From Amycolatopsis aidingensis (GTDB lineage: Bacteria; Actinomycetota; Actinomycetes; Mycobacteriales; Pseudonocardiaceae): a stretch of DNA of 64,000 bases. The translations under genes were made by a program, and so were the position numbers. Positions within the stretch are counted from its first letter, which is position 1, and each line of letters begins with the position of its first letter. This document shows positions 11,836 to 22,900 of the stretch, piece after piece. The stretch covers positions 6,298,001 to 6,362,000 of the forward strand of contig NZ_CP076538.1 of the NCBI RefSeq assembly GCF_018885265.1, read 5' to 3'. The notes under the pieces were generated by a model. That model was not told the DNA's origin and did no database searches. It was given only the letters and a program-made list of their open reading frames with translations.

Positions 11836-12226
11836 GCTGAGCATCACCGACGCCATCGCCCCACCGGAGATCGTGGCCAGCAGCGCGGACCGCCGACAGA
11901 TCACCGCGACCCCGTCGGCCAGGCCCAGCCCATTTGCCACCACCATCGCGGCGACCTCACCCAACGACTGCCCGATCACGGCCGCGGGTTCGATCCCCGA
12001 TGAGCGTCGGACAGCCGCGAGCGCCACCTGCATCCCGAACAGGGTGGGCTGGATCCGGTCGAGCCCTACCAGCCGCTCCGGGTGGGCGAGCACGTCGCGC
12101 AACGAGAAGCCCGCCTCCGCGGCTCCAGCTCATCGATGGCCGCGGCGAAACACCGGCTCCCGCGCCAACATGCTCTGGCAGGTACCGGGCCGCTGGGAGC
12201 CTTGGCCAGTGAACACGAACACCGGG
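11836..12226 (-). pseudogene. Remnant of a type I PKS acyltransferase domain
   Basis: Reading the minus strand from about 12226, one frame gives [20 protein letters not shown], the start of an acyltransferase domain. After a frameshift near 12120 another gives LRDV-like sequence, then [37 protein letters not shown] and [20 protein letters not shown]. The catalytic motif is GQSLGE instead of GHSxGE. No ketosynthase or later domains are attached, and both ends stop abruptly. It is a deletion scrap of a PKS different from the one at 17.5-23.2 kb. Confidence 0.7.
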
Positions 12227-12280
12227 CCAGCGTGCCCGGGCGGCGAGTTCGCGGTGGTCTCGGGCGACGATGCCAAGGCG

Positions 12281-12739
12281 GTGGAGGTTAGGGGACCTTA
12301 CTCGAACATAAAAGACCAGGTCAGGGCGCTGAAAGAGCTCCGTGGGAAGCTTCCCAGCCTCGCTACACCCGAGCCGCCGTCGATCAAGCGCGACCGGCCC
12401 CGGCATGCCCGGCAACTCCGTGCCGAGCAAGTCGAGGACTTGATCGCGGGCTACCAGGCCGGTGCGACGGTGTACGAACTCGGTGACCGGTTCGTCATCG
12501 AACGGCGAACGGTCAGCAACATCCTCCACCGGAACGGCGTCCAGATGCGCCGCCGCGGCCTCTCCCCCGAGCAGGTCGACGACGCCATCCACCTCTACAA
12601 CCTCGGCTGGTCACTGGCACGAATCGGCGACCACCTCGGCGTCAACCACACCACCGTGCTGAACAAACTGCGCGAACGCGGCATCCCCACCCGCGACACC
12701 CACGGACGTCCGCGCGTCGAAGCAGGTGGTCCTCGATGA
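12281..12739 (+). CDS. Tandem helix-turn-helix protein, like the C-terminus of serine recombinases
   Basis: 152 residues if GTG 12281 is the start. After a basic linker ([20 protein letters not shown]), two helix-turn-helix units follow: [20 protein letters not shown] with NILHRNG, then [20 protein letters not shown] with VLNKLRERG. This arrangement resembles the DNA-binding tail of large serine recombinases or Hin-like invertases, but no catalytic domain is present upstream. The gene is either a small DNA-binding protein or the 3' piece of a recombinase joined to the PKS scrap. Its stop overlaps the next ATG (ATGA), so the two are probably co-expressed. Confidence 0.6.
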   Translation: MEVRGPYSNIKDQVRALKELRGKLPSLATPEPPSIKRDRPRHARQLRAEQVEDLIAGYQAGATVYELGDRFVIERRTVSNILHRNGVQMRRRGLSPEQVDDAIHLYNLGWSLARIGDHLGVNHTTVLNKLRERGIPTRDTHGRPRVEAGGPR

Positions 12740-13551
12740 CCCGGCGCGCAGCTACCTTGCCAGCTCGATCAGGTTCGAACGGCGCTACTGTCGTTCACGC
12801 TGTCACCGTGATCATGGGCGTCGTCGTCGGCCTCACCTTCCTCTTCGGCTGTGGCAACGTCCTCAACCTCGCCCTCCGGCTGGGAGTCCCGGTCTGGGTC
12901 GCACCGCTCGTCGCACCTGCCGTTGATCTGTCGATTCTTGGCCTGCTGCTGGGTACTCGGCACCTGGCGCTGGCGGGCGCTTCCGTGGAGGTATTGCGGC
13001 CGGCTCGTCGGCTCCTGATTTTCGCGAGTGTGGTCACGTTGGCGTTGAACGTGGCCGACCCGGTCGTCGCAGGTGAGTACGGAAAGGCGGCCTTCGACGC
13101 GGTGGGGCCGCTCCTCTTGATCGGTTGGGCCGAAGTAGACCCCGGCTTCCTGCAGGCGATCGGTGAATGCAGTTCCTCGACGGCCACGGGTGGCACGGTT
13201 GCCGAAGGGCAGCCGGAGATGCTCGTGCGCGAACAGCCGGAAGCCGGTCTTGTCGGCCGCGAGACCAAGCGGGAAGAGACGGCCGGCCATGATAGGCCCC
13301 GCTTGACGCGGCAGAAGCGTTCTCCAGAGGAGCTCTTGGAGTTGGCACGAGAAGTGGACGCTGAGCATCGTGCCGCTCACCAGAAGCCGATTTCGGCGGA
13401 CACGCTTCGTGTTCGGTTGAGCATAGGTGCGACTCAGGCACGGCACCTGGTCAAGGCCGTGCGCTCCGAGTTTCAGGCGCGGACCGACGGCGATCAGAAA
13501 TTGGGCAGCGTCCCACGAGACGCCGAGCGAGTCAGCGCCGTGGCCGCCTGA
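12736..13551 (+). CDS. DUF2637-like membrane protein of actinobacterial mobile elements
   Basis: 271 residues starting with an ATG overlapping the previous stop. Residues about 17-130 form four hydrophobic segments ([74 protein letters not shown]), the pattern of DUF2637 proteins. A soluble charged tail with a possible winged-helix segment ([20 protein letters not shown]) follows. Such proteins are common in actinobacterial plasmids and integrative elements near transfer genes. No transfer or replication gene is visible here, so this may be a leftover of an integrated element. Confidence 0.65.
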   Translation: MTRRAATLPARSGSNGATVVHAVTVIMGVVVGLTFLFGCGNVLNLALRLGVPVWVAPLVAPAVDLSILGLLLGTRHLALAGASVEVLRPARRLLIFASVVTLALNVADPVVAGEYGKAAFDAVGPLLLIGWAEVDPGFLQAIGECSSSTATGGTVAEGQPEMLVREQPEAGLVGRETKREETAGHDRPRLTRQKRSPEELLELAREVDAEHRAAHQKPISADTLRVRLSIGATQARHLVKAVRSEFQARTDGDQKLGSVPRDAERVSAVAA

Positions 13552-13661
13552 TGCACAAGCTCGGGGCACGTAGTGGTCGCTGTGTTGATCGAGGTCTGGC
13601 GAGCGCATGCCGAGGCGCGGGCCGTTACAGCGAGGATTTACTCAATCATCAGTGACTCAAT

Positions 13662-15109
13662 CTAGTACTACAGCCGCATGGTGTGATGTTTGAGGCGTTG
13701 TCGCTGGTAGTGGCTTCGTCTGGCTCGGGTTCGGTGGATTCTGCGCCAGCGTGACCAGTGGTCGGTGTGAGCTTGCGTGTGCGTGGGGTGGTGCCTGATT
13801 GCCCAGAGTCGTCTGATTTCGTTGCAGGACAACGGAATCAGCGGTTCGCCGCCGAGCGTTTCGCCCCTTTTTCGGTGTCGCGTTGGTGTTCGCGGTGAGC
13901 GGTGACGGCGAGGAATGCGGCCGCCAGCATGGACAGCGTGATGTGCCGGTACCAGGCGTCGTGCTTGCGGACCTGGTAGTGGTCCAGCCCGGCTTCGTTC
14001 CTGGCGAGCTGGAAGGTTTCCTCCACCGCCCAGCGGGATCCCGCGACACGAACGAGCTCGGCGACCGGCACCGGGGTGGTGCTGCGGCAGACGTAGTAGG
14101 CCAACTCGCCGGGTGCGGAGATCGAGCGGCGCACCAGCAGCAGGTGCCCGCCGGGCGTGCCGGGGTCGATGAGCAGCCAGTCGTAGAGGCGTTCACCCTT
14201 GCTGCCTTCGCCGCAGGACAGGCGCTGCCAGCCGCGTTTCGGTGCCGCCGTGGCGAGGTCGTCGGCCCGCCGGGGTCCGGTTGCGGTGCCGAATCGGTGG
14301 TCGCGGGAGATGGCCATGACGTAGTTGATGTCCTGGTCGTCGAGCCAGGCGCGTAGTCGGGGGTTGTCGCCATAGGCCTCGTCCGCGGTGAACCACGGCA
14401 GCGCCTGCTGGCCGTGCTCGGCCAGCAGGCGCTCCAGCATGTGCCGGGCCTGCTGGGGCTTGGTGGCGAACTCGACCTGCTCGCCGATTCCGGCCCGCCC
14501 ACACCGGTCCGGATCACCGGTCCAGGAGCGCGGCAGGTAAAGCTCCCGATCGCTCAGCGCCCGCCCGCGCGGTGACACGTAGGTCAAGAACACGCCCAGT
14601 TGGCAGTTCTCGATCCGCCCGGCCGTGCCCGAATACTGCCTCTGCACACCCGCCGATCTGGTGCCCTTCTTGAGGAATCCCGTCTCATCAGCGACCACCA
14701 CACCGGCCGGATCACCCAGATTGTCCAGCACGTAGCGGCGCAGACCGTCGCGAACCACGCCGGCGTCCCACCGGTAGAAGTTCAGCAGCCGCTGCATCCC
14801 ATCCGGCGACAGGTCCCCGGCCTGCTCCGCGATCGTCCACGAGTTCTTCCGCTCCGCGCCCGAGAGCAGCCCCAGCAGATACAGCCGCGCCCGACGCCGC
14901 GAGCCCGCCTGCGCAAACCGGCCCGCTACCAGCGCGAACAACTCATCGAACCCCGCCCGCCACCGAGCAACACGATCATCAACTACAGTCCATGACGCGG
15001 CCACCGCGTCTACTTCGAGTTCCAACACACCTTGAAGCTGATCACGCGGTGGCCGTCCTCATGACCACGACACGCCAACCAAGATCACACTATGCAGCTG
15101 CCGTACTAG
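13662..15109 (-). mobile_element. IS701-family insertion sequence with matching ends
   Basis: The element is bounded by CTAG on both sides (13662-13665 and 15106-15109), fitting the 4-bp YTAR target duplication of this family. Inside, the left end (TACTACAGCCGCATGGTGTG) and the reverse complement of the right end (TACGGCAGCTGCATAGTGTG) form imperfect terminal inverted repeats, continuing GATnTTnG. Total length including duplications is about 1.45 kb, and one complete transposase gene lies within. Intact ends and an unbroken gene suggest a recent, possibly active copy, in contrast to most other elements in this window. Confidence 0.85.
13838..15028 (-). CDS. IS701-family DDE transposase
   Basis: 396 residues, unbroken. 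The N-terminal segment (RRRARLYLLGLLSGAERKNS, WTIAEQAGDLSPDGMQRLLN) is the conserved start of this family. The catalytic core shows VVADETGFLKKGTRSAGVQR (first Asp), then WFTADEAYGDNPRLRAWLDD (second Asp region), and VAGSRWAVEETFQLARNEAG (Glu) near residue 340. It is the only gene in the element and should act on the inverted repeats at 13.66 and 15.11 kb. Confidence 0.92.
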   Translation of the reverse strand: MLELEVDAVAASWTVVDDRVARWRAGFDELFALVAGRFAQAGSRRRARLYLLGLLSGAERKNSWTIAEQAGDLSPDGMQRLLNFYRWDAGVVRDGLRRYVLDNLGDPAGVVVADETGFLKKGTRSAGVQRQYSGTAGRIENCQLGVFLTYVSPRGRALSDRELYLPRSWTGDPDRCGRAGIGEQVEFATKPQQARHMLERLLAEHGQQALPWFTADEAYGDNPRLRAWLDDQDINYVMAISRDHRFGTATGPRRADDLATAAPKRGWQRLSCGEGSKGERLYDWLLIDPGTPGGHLLLVRRSISAPGELAYYVCRSTTPVPVAELVRVAGSRWAVEETFQLARNEAGLDHYQVRKHDAWYRHITLSMLAAAFLAVTAHREHQRDTEKGAKRSAANR

Positions 15110-15140
15110 CCACGCTGACCACGAGCTTGAGCCGGATCGA

Positions 15141-15965
15141 TTACGAGAGGGTCGTTCCATTGATCCATTCGAGAGGGATGAGCTTCTCGCCGCCTCGCCA
15201 GTTGTGCTTCACGGAGTCTTGGAACCAGTCATCGACGAGGTAGGCATGATCGCAGACGATCACCTGCATCTTCGGAGCGAGTTCAGCGACGACATCGTAG
15301 ATCAGGCGGAACAGTCGGTTGACCGCTTCGCGGTCCGTGTCGCGTCCGGGAGTTCCGGTGTTCTGGTCGACTTCGGAGCGGTACCAAACCTGGGTGGGCT
15401 GATCAAGCATGAGCAGTCGCGGTACTGGTCGGTCCTGTCGGACGAAGTATCGGTGCAGAGCGAGGTGGGTGACGAGGTGGTAGCCGATCCAGTTCTCGCC
15501 GCTGCCGATCCGAGACAAAGTCGCCGGGCCGTGTTCGGTGTCTGTGACTACGGTCAGGCGGTTGAGGTCGAGGCGGACGCTCTGGCCGTGGTGTTCCAGT
15601 TGTAGGTACTCGGCCCACGTGGTCATGTCGTGGCTGATCGTGACGAGACGTGAAGTGAGTTGTTCGCGTTCCTCGTTGGGGTCGAGTTCCGCTTCCAGGC
15701 TTTTGCACCTGGTCGAGGGCGTTCTGGTAGAGCTGGCGGAGCCGTTCCAGCTCTACCGGGAAGTTGGTGGGAAGCTTGGTCAGGGTGGCGTGGATACGGC
15801 CTCGGGTGAAGTCGTGTCGCGCGGTGTCCGGGCCTGTCAGTGACGGTTTGGCTCGCGGTCAAGGCTTGGAGGGCGGCCTCCCCGGTCCGAAGCTCGGTAC
15901 GGACCGCGGTGATCTGATCGTCCAGCGCTTGGAGGGCCGCGCGGCGTGCGGGTCGCGCCGCGTCC
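15141..15965 (-). pseudogene. 3' remnant of a DUF3732 ATPase-like gene, cut by IS3
   Basis: The last 161 codons (start of the open stretch 15626, stop 15141) read [40 protein letters not shown] and DAYLV-like endings. The [11 protein letters not shown]alker B-like strand marks DUF3732 proteins, which are SMC/ABC-like ATPases found in three-component (ABC-3C) conflict systems. Upstream the coding continues in other frames ([20 protein letters not shown], then ITAVRTELRTGEAALQAL) with frameshifts near 15705 and 15815. Homology stops at the IS3 end at 15966, so the N-terminal Walker A half is missing. No companion subunits are present. Confidence 0.65.
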
Positions 15966-16003
15966 TGAACCGCCCCGGGTTCGGTAGAGGCTCGTTACTG
16001 GGG

Positions 16004-16858
16004 TCAGGCGACCAAGCTGGTCAGGTCGCCCAATTCGTACAGGGTCTCGAACTCGGTCGGTGGCCGGTAGCCACAGGCCTCATGAAGCCGCCGATCGTTG
16101 TACCATTCGACCCATGCGGCGGTGGTGATCTCGACTTCGTTCTTAGTATGCCATGGCCCTTGTGGTTTGATCAACTCGGTTTTGCAGAGTCCGATCGTGG
16201 ATTCCGCGAGAGCGTTGTCGAGCGCGTCGCCGATGGTGCCGATTGACGCGTCGATACCGGCATCGATAAGATGCTGGGTGAACCGGAAAGAAGTGTAGTG
16301 ACTCCCTGCGCCGGAATGGTGGATCAGTTTATCTTCGCCCGTCACTCGCTGATAGTTGCGATGGTGCAGCCCCATGTCGATGGCGTCGAGAACCAGGTCG
16401 GTTTCCTTGGACATGCTGCAGCACCAGCCCACGATTTTGCGGGAGAAGGCGTCGAGGGCGAAGGCGGTGTACACGGTGCCGGCCCAGGTGGCGACGTAGG
16501 TGAAGTCGGCCACCCACAACCGGTTCGGGGCGCCGGCCGTGAACCGGCGTTTCACCAGGTCCGAGGCCCGCGCACCGTCGAGATCGGAGATCGTCGTGCG
16601 CACGGTCTTCCCGCGCGCCGCCCCGGCGATACCCAGGCGACGCATCAGCCGTTCCACCCGGCCCCGCCCCACCATGACACCGTCACGCTTGAGCTGGCGC
16701 CAGATTTTCCAGGCACCATAAACACGATAGTTCTCGTCATACACTCGTTGGATTTCTCTCATTAATTCCGCATCGCGGAGCTCACGCTCAGACTTCAGGC
16801 GGTTGAGCGCGGCATAGTAGGTAGACGGAGCGATCTTGATACCGAATTCGGTCAGCAC
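16004..16858 (-). CDS. IS3-family transposase OrfB (integrase domain)
   Basis: 284 residues from the first internal start. The frame is open further upstream (FITEHKDRFGVEPICTVLTE), overlapping the end of orfA, so the natural product is probably an OrfAB fusion made by -1 frameshifting. The HTH_21 region (YRVYGAWKIWRQLKRDGVMV) is followed by an rve integrase core: VADFTYVATWAGTVYTAFAL (D), HHSGAGSHYTSFRFTQHLID (D) and IGDALDNALAESTIGLCKTE (E). All catalytic residues are present. Confidence 0.9.
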   Translation of the reverse strand: MLTEFGIKIAPSTYYAALNRLKSERELRDAELMREIQRVYDENYRVYGAWKIWRQLKRDGVMVGRGRVERLMRRLGIAGAARGKTVRTTISDLDGARASDLVKRRFTAGAPNRLWVADFTYVATWAGTVYTAFALDAFSRKIVGWCCSMSKETDLVLDAIDMGLHHRNYQRVTGEDKLIHHSGAGSHYTSFRFTQHLIDAGIDASIGTIGDALDNALAESTIGLCKTELIKPQGPWHTKNEVEITTAAWVEWYNDRRLHEACGYRPPTEFETLYELGDLTSLVA

Positions 16859-16908
16859 GGTACAGATCGGCTCGACTCCGAACCGGTCCTTATGTTCCGT
16901 AATGAACG

Positions 16909-17247
16909 TTACGAGCGTGGCGGTCGAGGGTCGAGCTCCCTCGCGAAGAAAGCCGATGCGGCCTTCAAAATCTCGTTAGCCCGACGCAGCTCCGCGTTTT
17001 CCCGGCGCAGCCGCTTCAACTCGGCCGATTCCTCACCGGAGGTGCCCGGCCGCGTGCCCACGTCGACCTCGGCCTGGCGCACCCACTTGCGCACGGTCTC
17101 ACCCGACACGTTCAGCTTCGCCGCGACCGAACAGATCGCCTCCCACTGCGACGAATGCTGCCCGACCTGCTCAAACACCAACGCCACCGCACGCTCACGG
17201 AACTCACGCGAGTACCTCGTCCTCCGGGTCATGATCCACATCCTCAC
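16909..17247 (-). CDS. IS3-family transposase OrfA (HTH and leucine zipper)
   Basis: 112 residues: RRTRYSREFRERAVALVFEQ, then a helix-turn-helix (AAKLNVSGETVRKWVRQAEV), then a heptad-rich segment (ELKRLRRENAELRRANEILK) and the usual end KAASAFFARELDPRPPRS. It binds the IS ends and multimerises. The end overlaps the open frame of orfB. Confidence 0.9.
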   Translation of the reverse strand: MRMWIMTRRTRYSREFRERAVALVFEQVGQHSSQWEAICSVAAKLNVSGETVRKWVRQAEVDVGTRPGTSGEESAELKRLRRENAELRRANEILKAASAFFARELDPRPPRS

Positions 17248-17284
17248 TCAACGAGTGAGCCTCCATCAGACCCGGGGCGGTTCA

Positions 17285-17510
17285 ATATCGTGTTTGTGTT
17301 GACCAACGGGTGTTTGTGGCGCTTGCTGCCACCGTCCTTCGGGGTCACGGTCCCCACCGCGCACCGCCGGTTCACCGAGTGGACCGCGCCGGTCTCCGGC
17401 GGCGGCTGCGCCACGCGGTGCTCGACGAATGGGGCAGCCAAAGACTGATCAACTGACCCCGCGCGGTCCTGGACGGAGCCTCTGTCAGGGCCAAAAAAGG
17501 GACCTCAAAC
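17285..17510 (+). mobile_element. IS5-family transposase fragment
   Basis: Translations in different frames give VFVLTNGCLWRLLPPSFGVT and PTAHRRFTEWT, then, after a shift, PRAVLDGASVRAKKGT. This is the conserved N-terminal block of IS5-family transposases. No start, no C-terminal half and at least one frameshift: a dead fragment directly joined to the end of the IS3 element. Confidence 0.65.
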
Positions 17511-17530
17511 ATATCCTCGACATCGTGCGC

Positions 17531-19915
17531 CTACTGCGACAGTGTTGCTGCCACATCGTCGATTGAAGCCCCTTTCAGCAGGTACAGAATGGGTATATCA
17601 ACGCCGTACTGGTTCTTGACGCGGGTTCGAATCTCCGCGGCCATGAGCGAGTCCATTCCCAGCTTTTTGAGTGGGCGACGGTGGTCGAGGCTTTCGGTTG
17701 AGAGTCTCAGCACGTCAGCGATGAGTTGGCCGACTTGATTGCGGCTCTCCGGCGTGTTGACGGTGTGAGCTTGTCTGTCTCCTGCGGGTGGTGCCTGCTC
17801 GGGTGTTGGTGTGCTGCGTGCGTGGCGAGTGTGTACGTCTTGGTCGAGGGGCGGTGCCAGTTCGGTGAGCAGGCTGCGGGTGGCGCGGTCGGGATAGGTG
17901 TGGGCGTAGGTAGGCCAGTCGGCTGGGGTTACGACGACGTGGCCATTGACGCCTCGGTCAAGTAGTTGTCCGAGCATGGCAGCGCCACGTTCCGGAGTGA
18001 AGCTGGCCAGTCCTGATGGGACACGAAGTTGCCGTTGACCGTTGAGCCGGACCGCCATGCCTGCCTCCCAGAAACCCCAGCCGATGCTGAGCGTCGGCAG
18101 GCCGCGCGCGCACCGGTGCAACGCGAGTGCGTCGAGCCATGCGTTCGCTGCGGCGTAGGCACCGAGCAATGGCGATGGGAGTACCGCGGCCGCTGAGGAG
18201 AACAGCACGAAGAAGTCGAGTGGCCGGTCCGCGAGAACGTGGTGTAGCGCGGTGGCACCTTGAAGTTTCGGGCGAAGAACCTCGCGGATCTCGTCAGCGG
18301 TCAGCTCGGCGACAGGTGTGTGGCTGCCAATGCCTGCGGCGTGTACGACGCCTCGGATGGGGCGATTCATGAGCGTACGGAGTGCGGGTTCGTCGGCGAC
18401 GTCGAGCGAGTGGTATTCGACGTCGACGCCTCTGTCACGCCACCGATTCAACGTTGCTGTCCGGTGATCCGGCGTGGGGCTGCGACCGATGAGGAGAAGA
18501 TGGCGAGCGCCACGATCGATCAACAGGTCGGCGACCACGACACCGAGGTCCCCCAGTCCGCCGGTGATGACGCATGCGGGTTCGCGCTGGGCGATGCCGA
18601 CCGACACTCGTGTGGTGGTTTGTTTGGACGGGAGTGGTTGAAGTTCGCCTCGGTGCACCAGTGCCAGCACCTCGTGGAGCAGGGCGCTGAGATCCTGGGC
18701 TGGCAGGGACGTGACGTCGACCCGGTGGTAGGAGATGTTAGGTGGCCACGTGGACGGGACCTGCCCGCCGAGCTGGACACACCGTCCTCCGTTGGGGACC
18801 GCAGCGCCGGTCGTGGTGAACACAACATCCACGTGATCACTTGGTTCACTGATTCCCGCCCAGCCGAGCAGAGCTCGTTCCTCGACTGTGTCAGGGGGTG
18901 AGGCCGCTACGGTCGCGTCTAGCAGACGGGCAACGTGCATTGCGGCGATCGCCTGAGGCGCTGTCGGGGGATGGATCAGGACCGTTTCGCCGGGGCGTAG
19001 CCGCGCGAGGTCTCTCAGTCCGTATAGAGCGGGTACGTAGGTGTGCGGGAGGGTCACTGCTTCGACGGGAGTGAGTCCGTGCGGCATCGGAACCGTAAGA
19101 GCGGCCTCTGTCAGAACGGACGAACCGACAGATGTGACCGCCATGGCGAGGACGATGTCTCCTCGTGCAGGCGTGCGGACGTCGGGGCCGACGTCGGTGA
19201 CGGTGCCCACGCAGCTGGACAATCCATGATCGCCGCTCGTGCTCGTCACCTCGATGCGTACCTGTCCGGGTCCCGGCTGCGGCGTGGTTGCAGCGGGCGA
19301 AGGGTATGTCGTGAGGCGGGCGGCGTATCGTCGACCTTCCCTCAGCGCGATCTGGTGCTCACCGAGGTCGAGTGCCAGTTCGTTTACCAGCGCGGCGAGG
19401 TCTGTCTCTGTGGGGTCCTCCGGTAGGTCGATCGCGGTCGCACCAAGCGTGGGGTGCTCGACCATTACTGTCCGAACAAGACCCCACAGTGTTGCGGCTT
19501 CGGGATAGGGTACGGTGTCGGATTCGCTGACGGCTTGGCTGCCTCGGGTGATTATCCACAGGCGGGTCGCACCGACTCTGCTGTCGAGTGTTCTGACCAG
19601 ATCCGCCAGCTCGGAGCAGGCATGTTCACCGTACGCTGTGAAAATGACGCCGAGCGTGTCGTTGATGTCGCCGAGCTCAGTGTCGACAACGCCGGGAAGA
19701 CGGTCGCGCAGCGGGAGATCGTCACCGATCACCAGCCATCGTTGTGGTCGTTGCATGGCGGGAGCCGGCACAGTGGAAAGTGTGCGCCATCGCACTTCGT
19801 GTAGCCAGTCGTTGGCAGAAGGACGTTGTTCTCCGTTGAGCAGGCGAGAACGCAATCCCTCGATCTCCATGAGCGAGCTGCCGTGCGGGGTGGTGATTCG
19901 CAGGTTCCCCCCCGA
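17531..19915 (-). other. Downstream open segment of the broken PKS: DH end, ER-like, KR, ACP
   Basis: From the frameshift near 19910 to the stop, the frame is open and carries the end of the dehydratase region, a weak enoylreductase-like region (about 19200-18600), a ketoreductase (18580-18050, CVITGGLGDLG and LGAYAAANAWLDALAL) and an acyl carrier domain (17720-17560). The ER-like region keeps the flanking MDR strands (VTLPHTYVPALYGLRDLARL, ETVLIHPPTAPQAIAAMHVA), but PPTAPQAIAA replaces the glycine-rich NADPH loop, so enoyl reduction is unlikely. Two amino-acid-coding breaks lie upstream, at 20463 and about 19910. Confidence 0.7.
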
Positions 19916-22900
19916 AAGAATTCCCGTCGTCGTACTGGTCGTCGAGATGGGCGATGACGGATGGTCCTGGTTGCCCGTACCAGCGGACCCTGGCGATCGA
20001 TTCGCCGGCGAACGGGCCACGGATGGGTACGGCGGCGATCTGTCCGCAGGCGTCGAGCAGCGCCGGATGGAATGGGTAAACCGCCAGTTCGTGTCGCAGG
20101 TGTGAAGGCAATTCGAGCACGGCCAGTACTTCCCGGTTACCACGACGTAGTTCGGTGATCCCCTGGAAGGCCGGGCCCCACTCATTGCCTTGCGCGCGAT
20201 GCTCGGCATAGAAGTCCGCGATGTCCAGTTGAGTGGTGCAACGCGCTCTCCAGGCATCGGGGTCGACGGTGACAGGCGCGCCGGACGGCGGCCGCCCGAT
20301 GCTTCCGGTGGTAAGCGTGATCCAGCAGCCGTCGGCATCCTGACCACTGACGGTGAACCGGCCACCCTCCAGCTCCGTCCGCAACTGTGGTGGCTCGTCT
20401 GTCAACGGCAACGGTGCGAGGAATCTGATGTTTGTGAGCTCGATCGGACCTGTACCAAGTTCTCAGTGCGCGGCCTGTAGAGCGACATCGACGGTGACCA
20501 TGCCTGGCAAGATCGGCGCGCCCTGGACACGGTGTTCAACCAGGTAATGGGTGGACGCGGCCGTGGCTGCAACGCCTGCCGCAGGTTCTTCCGCGGGCAC
20601 GTCCGGGAGCCAGTAACGCTGATGTTGCCAGGGGTAGCGAGGCAAGTCGTGGTGCGGAGCACGACCTCCGTACACGCCATGCCAGTCGAGTTCCACCCCC
20701 GCGGTGTACAGCTCGGTCAGGTGGGCATGCAGCGCGACCTTACCGGGTTCACCCCGCATCAGTGACCCCAGTGTCCTTGCGGCACCACATTCGGAGATCG
20801 CGTCCGTGAGTACAGGGTGCGGACTGACTTCCAGGAACACCCCACACCGCCGGGCCTCCGCGGAGATCGCATCCGCGAACAACACCGGCTGACGCAGGTT
20901 GTCTGCCCAGTAGTGGGCATCCAGTTCGGTGCCGTCGAGGGTGCCTCCATGCACAGTGGAGTGGAAACGCACCTGCGCTGCTCTCGGACGGATGTTGGTG
21001 AGAGCCTCGAGCAATGGTTCCCGAATCGGATCCATCAGCGGGCTGTGCGAGGCGAAGTCGACCCGCACCAGGTGCGCGAACAAGCCTTGGTCGGTGAGGG
21101 TGTCCACCACCGCCCGTACCCCGTCAGCGGGACCAGAGATTACGGTGGCGTTCGGACTGTTGTGGGCCGCGATGCTCAGTTCACCGTCCAACCGTGCCGC
21201 CACATCGCCCGACGGCAGCCCGACGACAGCCATCGCCCCGGTACCGCTGACCTGCTTCGCCAGACGGCTACGCAGACAGATGACCTCGGCGGCGTCGGAC
21301 AGATCGAGGGCACCGGCCACGTACGCGGCGGCTACCTCGCCCATGCTGTGACCGATCACCACGTCCGGTTCCACCCCCCAGCTACGCCACAAGACGGCCA
21401 GCGACACCTGCATCGCCCATAGAGTGGGTTGCACGACATCCAGATCGGACAGTGCCTCGGGCGTGTCGTCGGCCAGAACGTCGAGTAGTGACCAGCCCAC
21501 GTGATCGGAGATGACCTCCGCGCAGGCATGCAGGGTGTCCCGGAACACCGGCTCCGCATCCAGCAGGTCCCGGCCCATACCCAGCCACTGCGAGCCTTGA
21601 CCAGGAAACACGAACGCCACGCCTGGCGCTTCGTCGACAGCACCCGAAGGTGGCTGCGCGGCCAGTACCGCCCGGGCAAGCTGTTCCGCGTCGCACCCGG
21701 AGACCGCAAGCCTATAGGGATGATGCTCACGCCGCTGCGCCGCAGCGGCGCACATCCTCGGCACGTCAGCCGGGTCGAGGTCGCGCAGCAGCCTCGCGTA
21801 GTCGCTCGCCAGCACCCGCAATGCGACGGGGTCCGCGGCAGAAACGGGCAACACCAACGAATCTGGGGCGGGCAGTGGTTGCGACCGGGGTACATCGACC
21901 GAGGCGACCGCGATGTGCGCATTGCTGCCCGCGATACCGAACGAGCTGACCCCGGCGACCGCACTGCCCTCATGCGGCCAGGGAATGGTGGTGTCCGGCA
22001 CCGCCAGCCCGGCGCGCTCCCAGTCGAGTGCGGGGTTCGGCTCGTGCACGTGCAAGCTCGCTGGGATCTGCCGGTGATGCAGGCTCAGCACGGTCTTGAT
22101 CAGACCGGCGACACCGGCTGCGCCTTCGGCATGGCCGATGTTGGTCTTGCTCGAACCGACCAGACATGGGCGGTCGGTGGCGCGCCCGGTACCGAGTACT
22201 TCGGCAAGAGCTCGCAGTTCCACCGCGTCACCGACACTCGTACCGGTGCCGTGTGCCTCGACATAGTCCAACTGCTGTGCGTCGAGACCTGCGTCGGCGA
22301 GCGCGGCGCGCAACATCGTGACCTGACCTTCCTCCGACGGCGTAAGCAGATATCCACTGGAACGACCATCGCTGTTGGTCGCGCTACCGAGGATCACCGC
22401 GTAGATGCGATCGCCGTCGGCGACAGCTCTGCTCAGCGGTTTGAGCACCACCACACCGATGCCGTCACTGCGTACGAAGCCGTCGCCAGACGCATCGGCG
22501 AATTTGCACCGCCCGTCTCTGGAAAGCATCCGGCCCCGGCAGTAGGCGATGCTCTCATCCGGCAGCAGCACCACGTTCGTGCCACCCGCGATGGCAAGTT
22601 CGGACTCCCCGTCGCGAACGCTGCGGTACGCGAGATGCAACGCCACCAACGATGAGGAGCATGCGGTGTCCACTGAGATAGAGGGTCCTCTCGCGTCGAG
22701 GGCGAAGGAAACTCTTCCCGCCAGCACAGATCTGGCCGTACCCGTCACCGCGTACACGTCCATGTCGGGTAGTCTGCTCGCAAGATCCGCATAGTTGACC
22801 GCGATTTCACCGACGAACACGCCGGTGCGAGTGCCTTCGATCTTGCCCGGAACGATGCCGGCGTCGTCAAACGCGTCCCATACGACCTCCAGCAGGTGAC

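Larger units (their letters stand above)
15966..17284 (-). mobile_element. IS3-family insertion sequence, ends present
   Basis: The element is 1,319 bp between TGAACCGCCCCGGGT at 15966 and its inverted copy ending at 17284. Overlapping orfA and orfB are on the minus strand, as usual for IS3. The bases flanking the two ends (GCGTCC and ATATCG) do not match, so no 3-4-bp target duplication is visible. That suggests that recombination or deletion between copies followed insertion. It abuts a truncated DUF3732 gene on one side and an IS5 scrap on the other. Confidence 0.85.
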
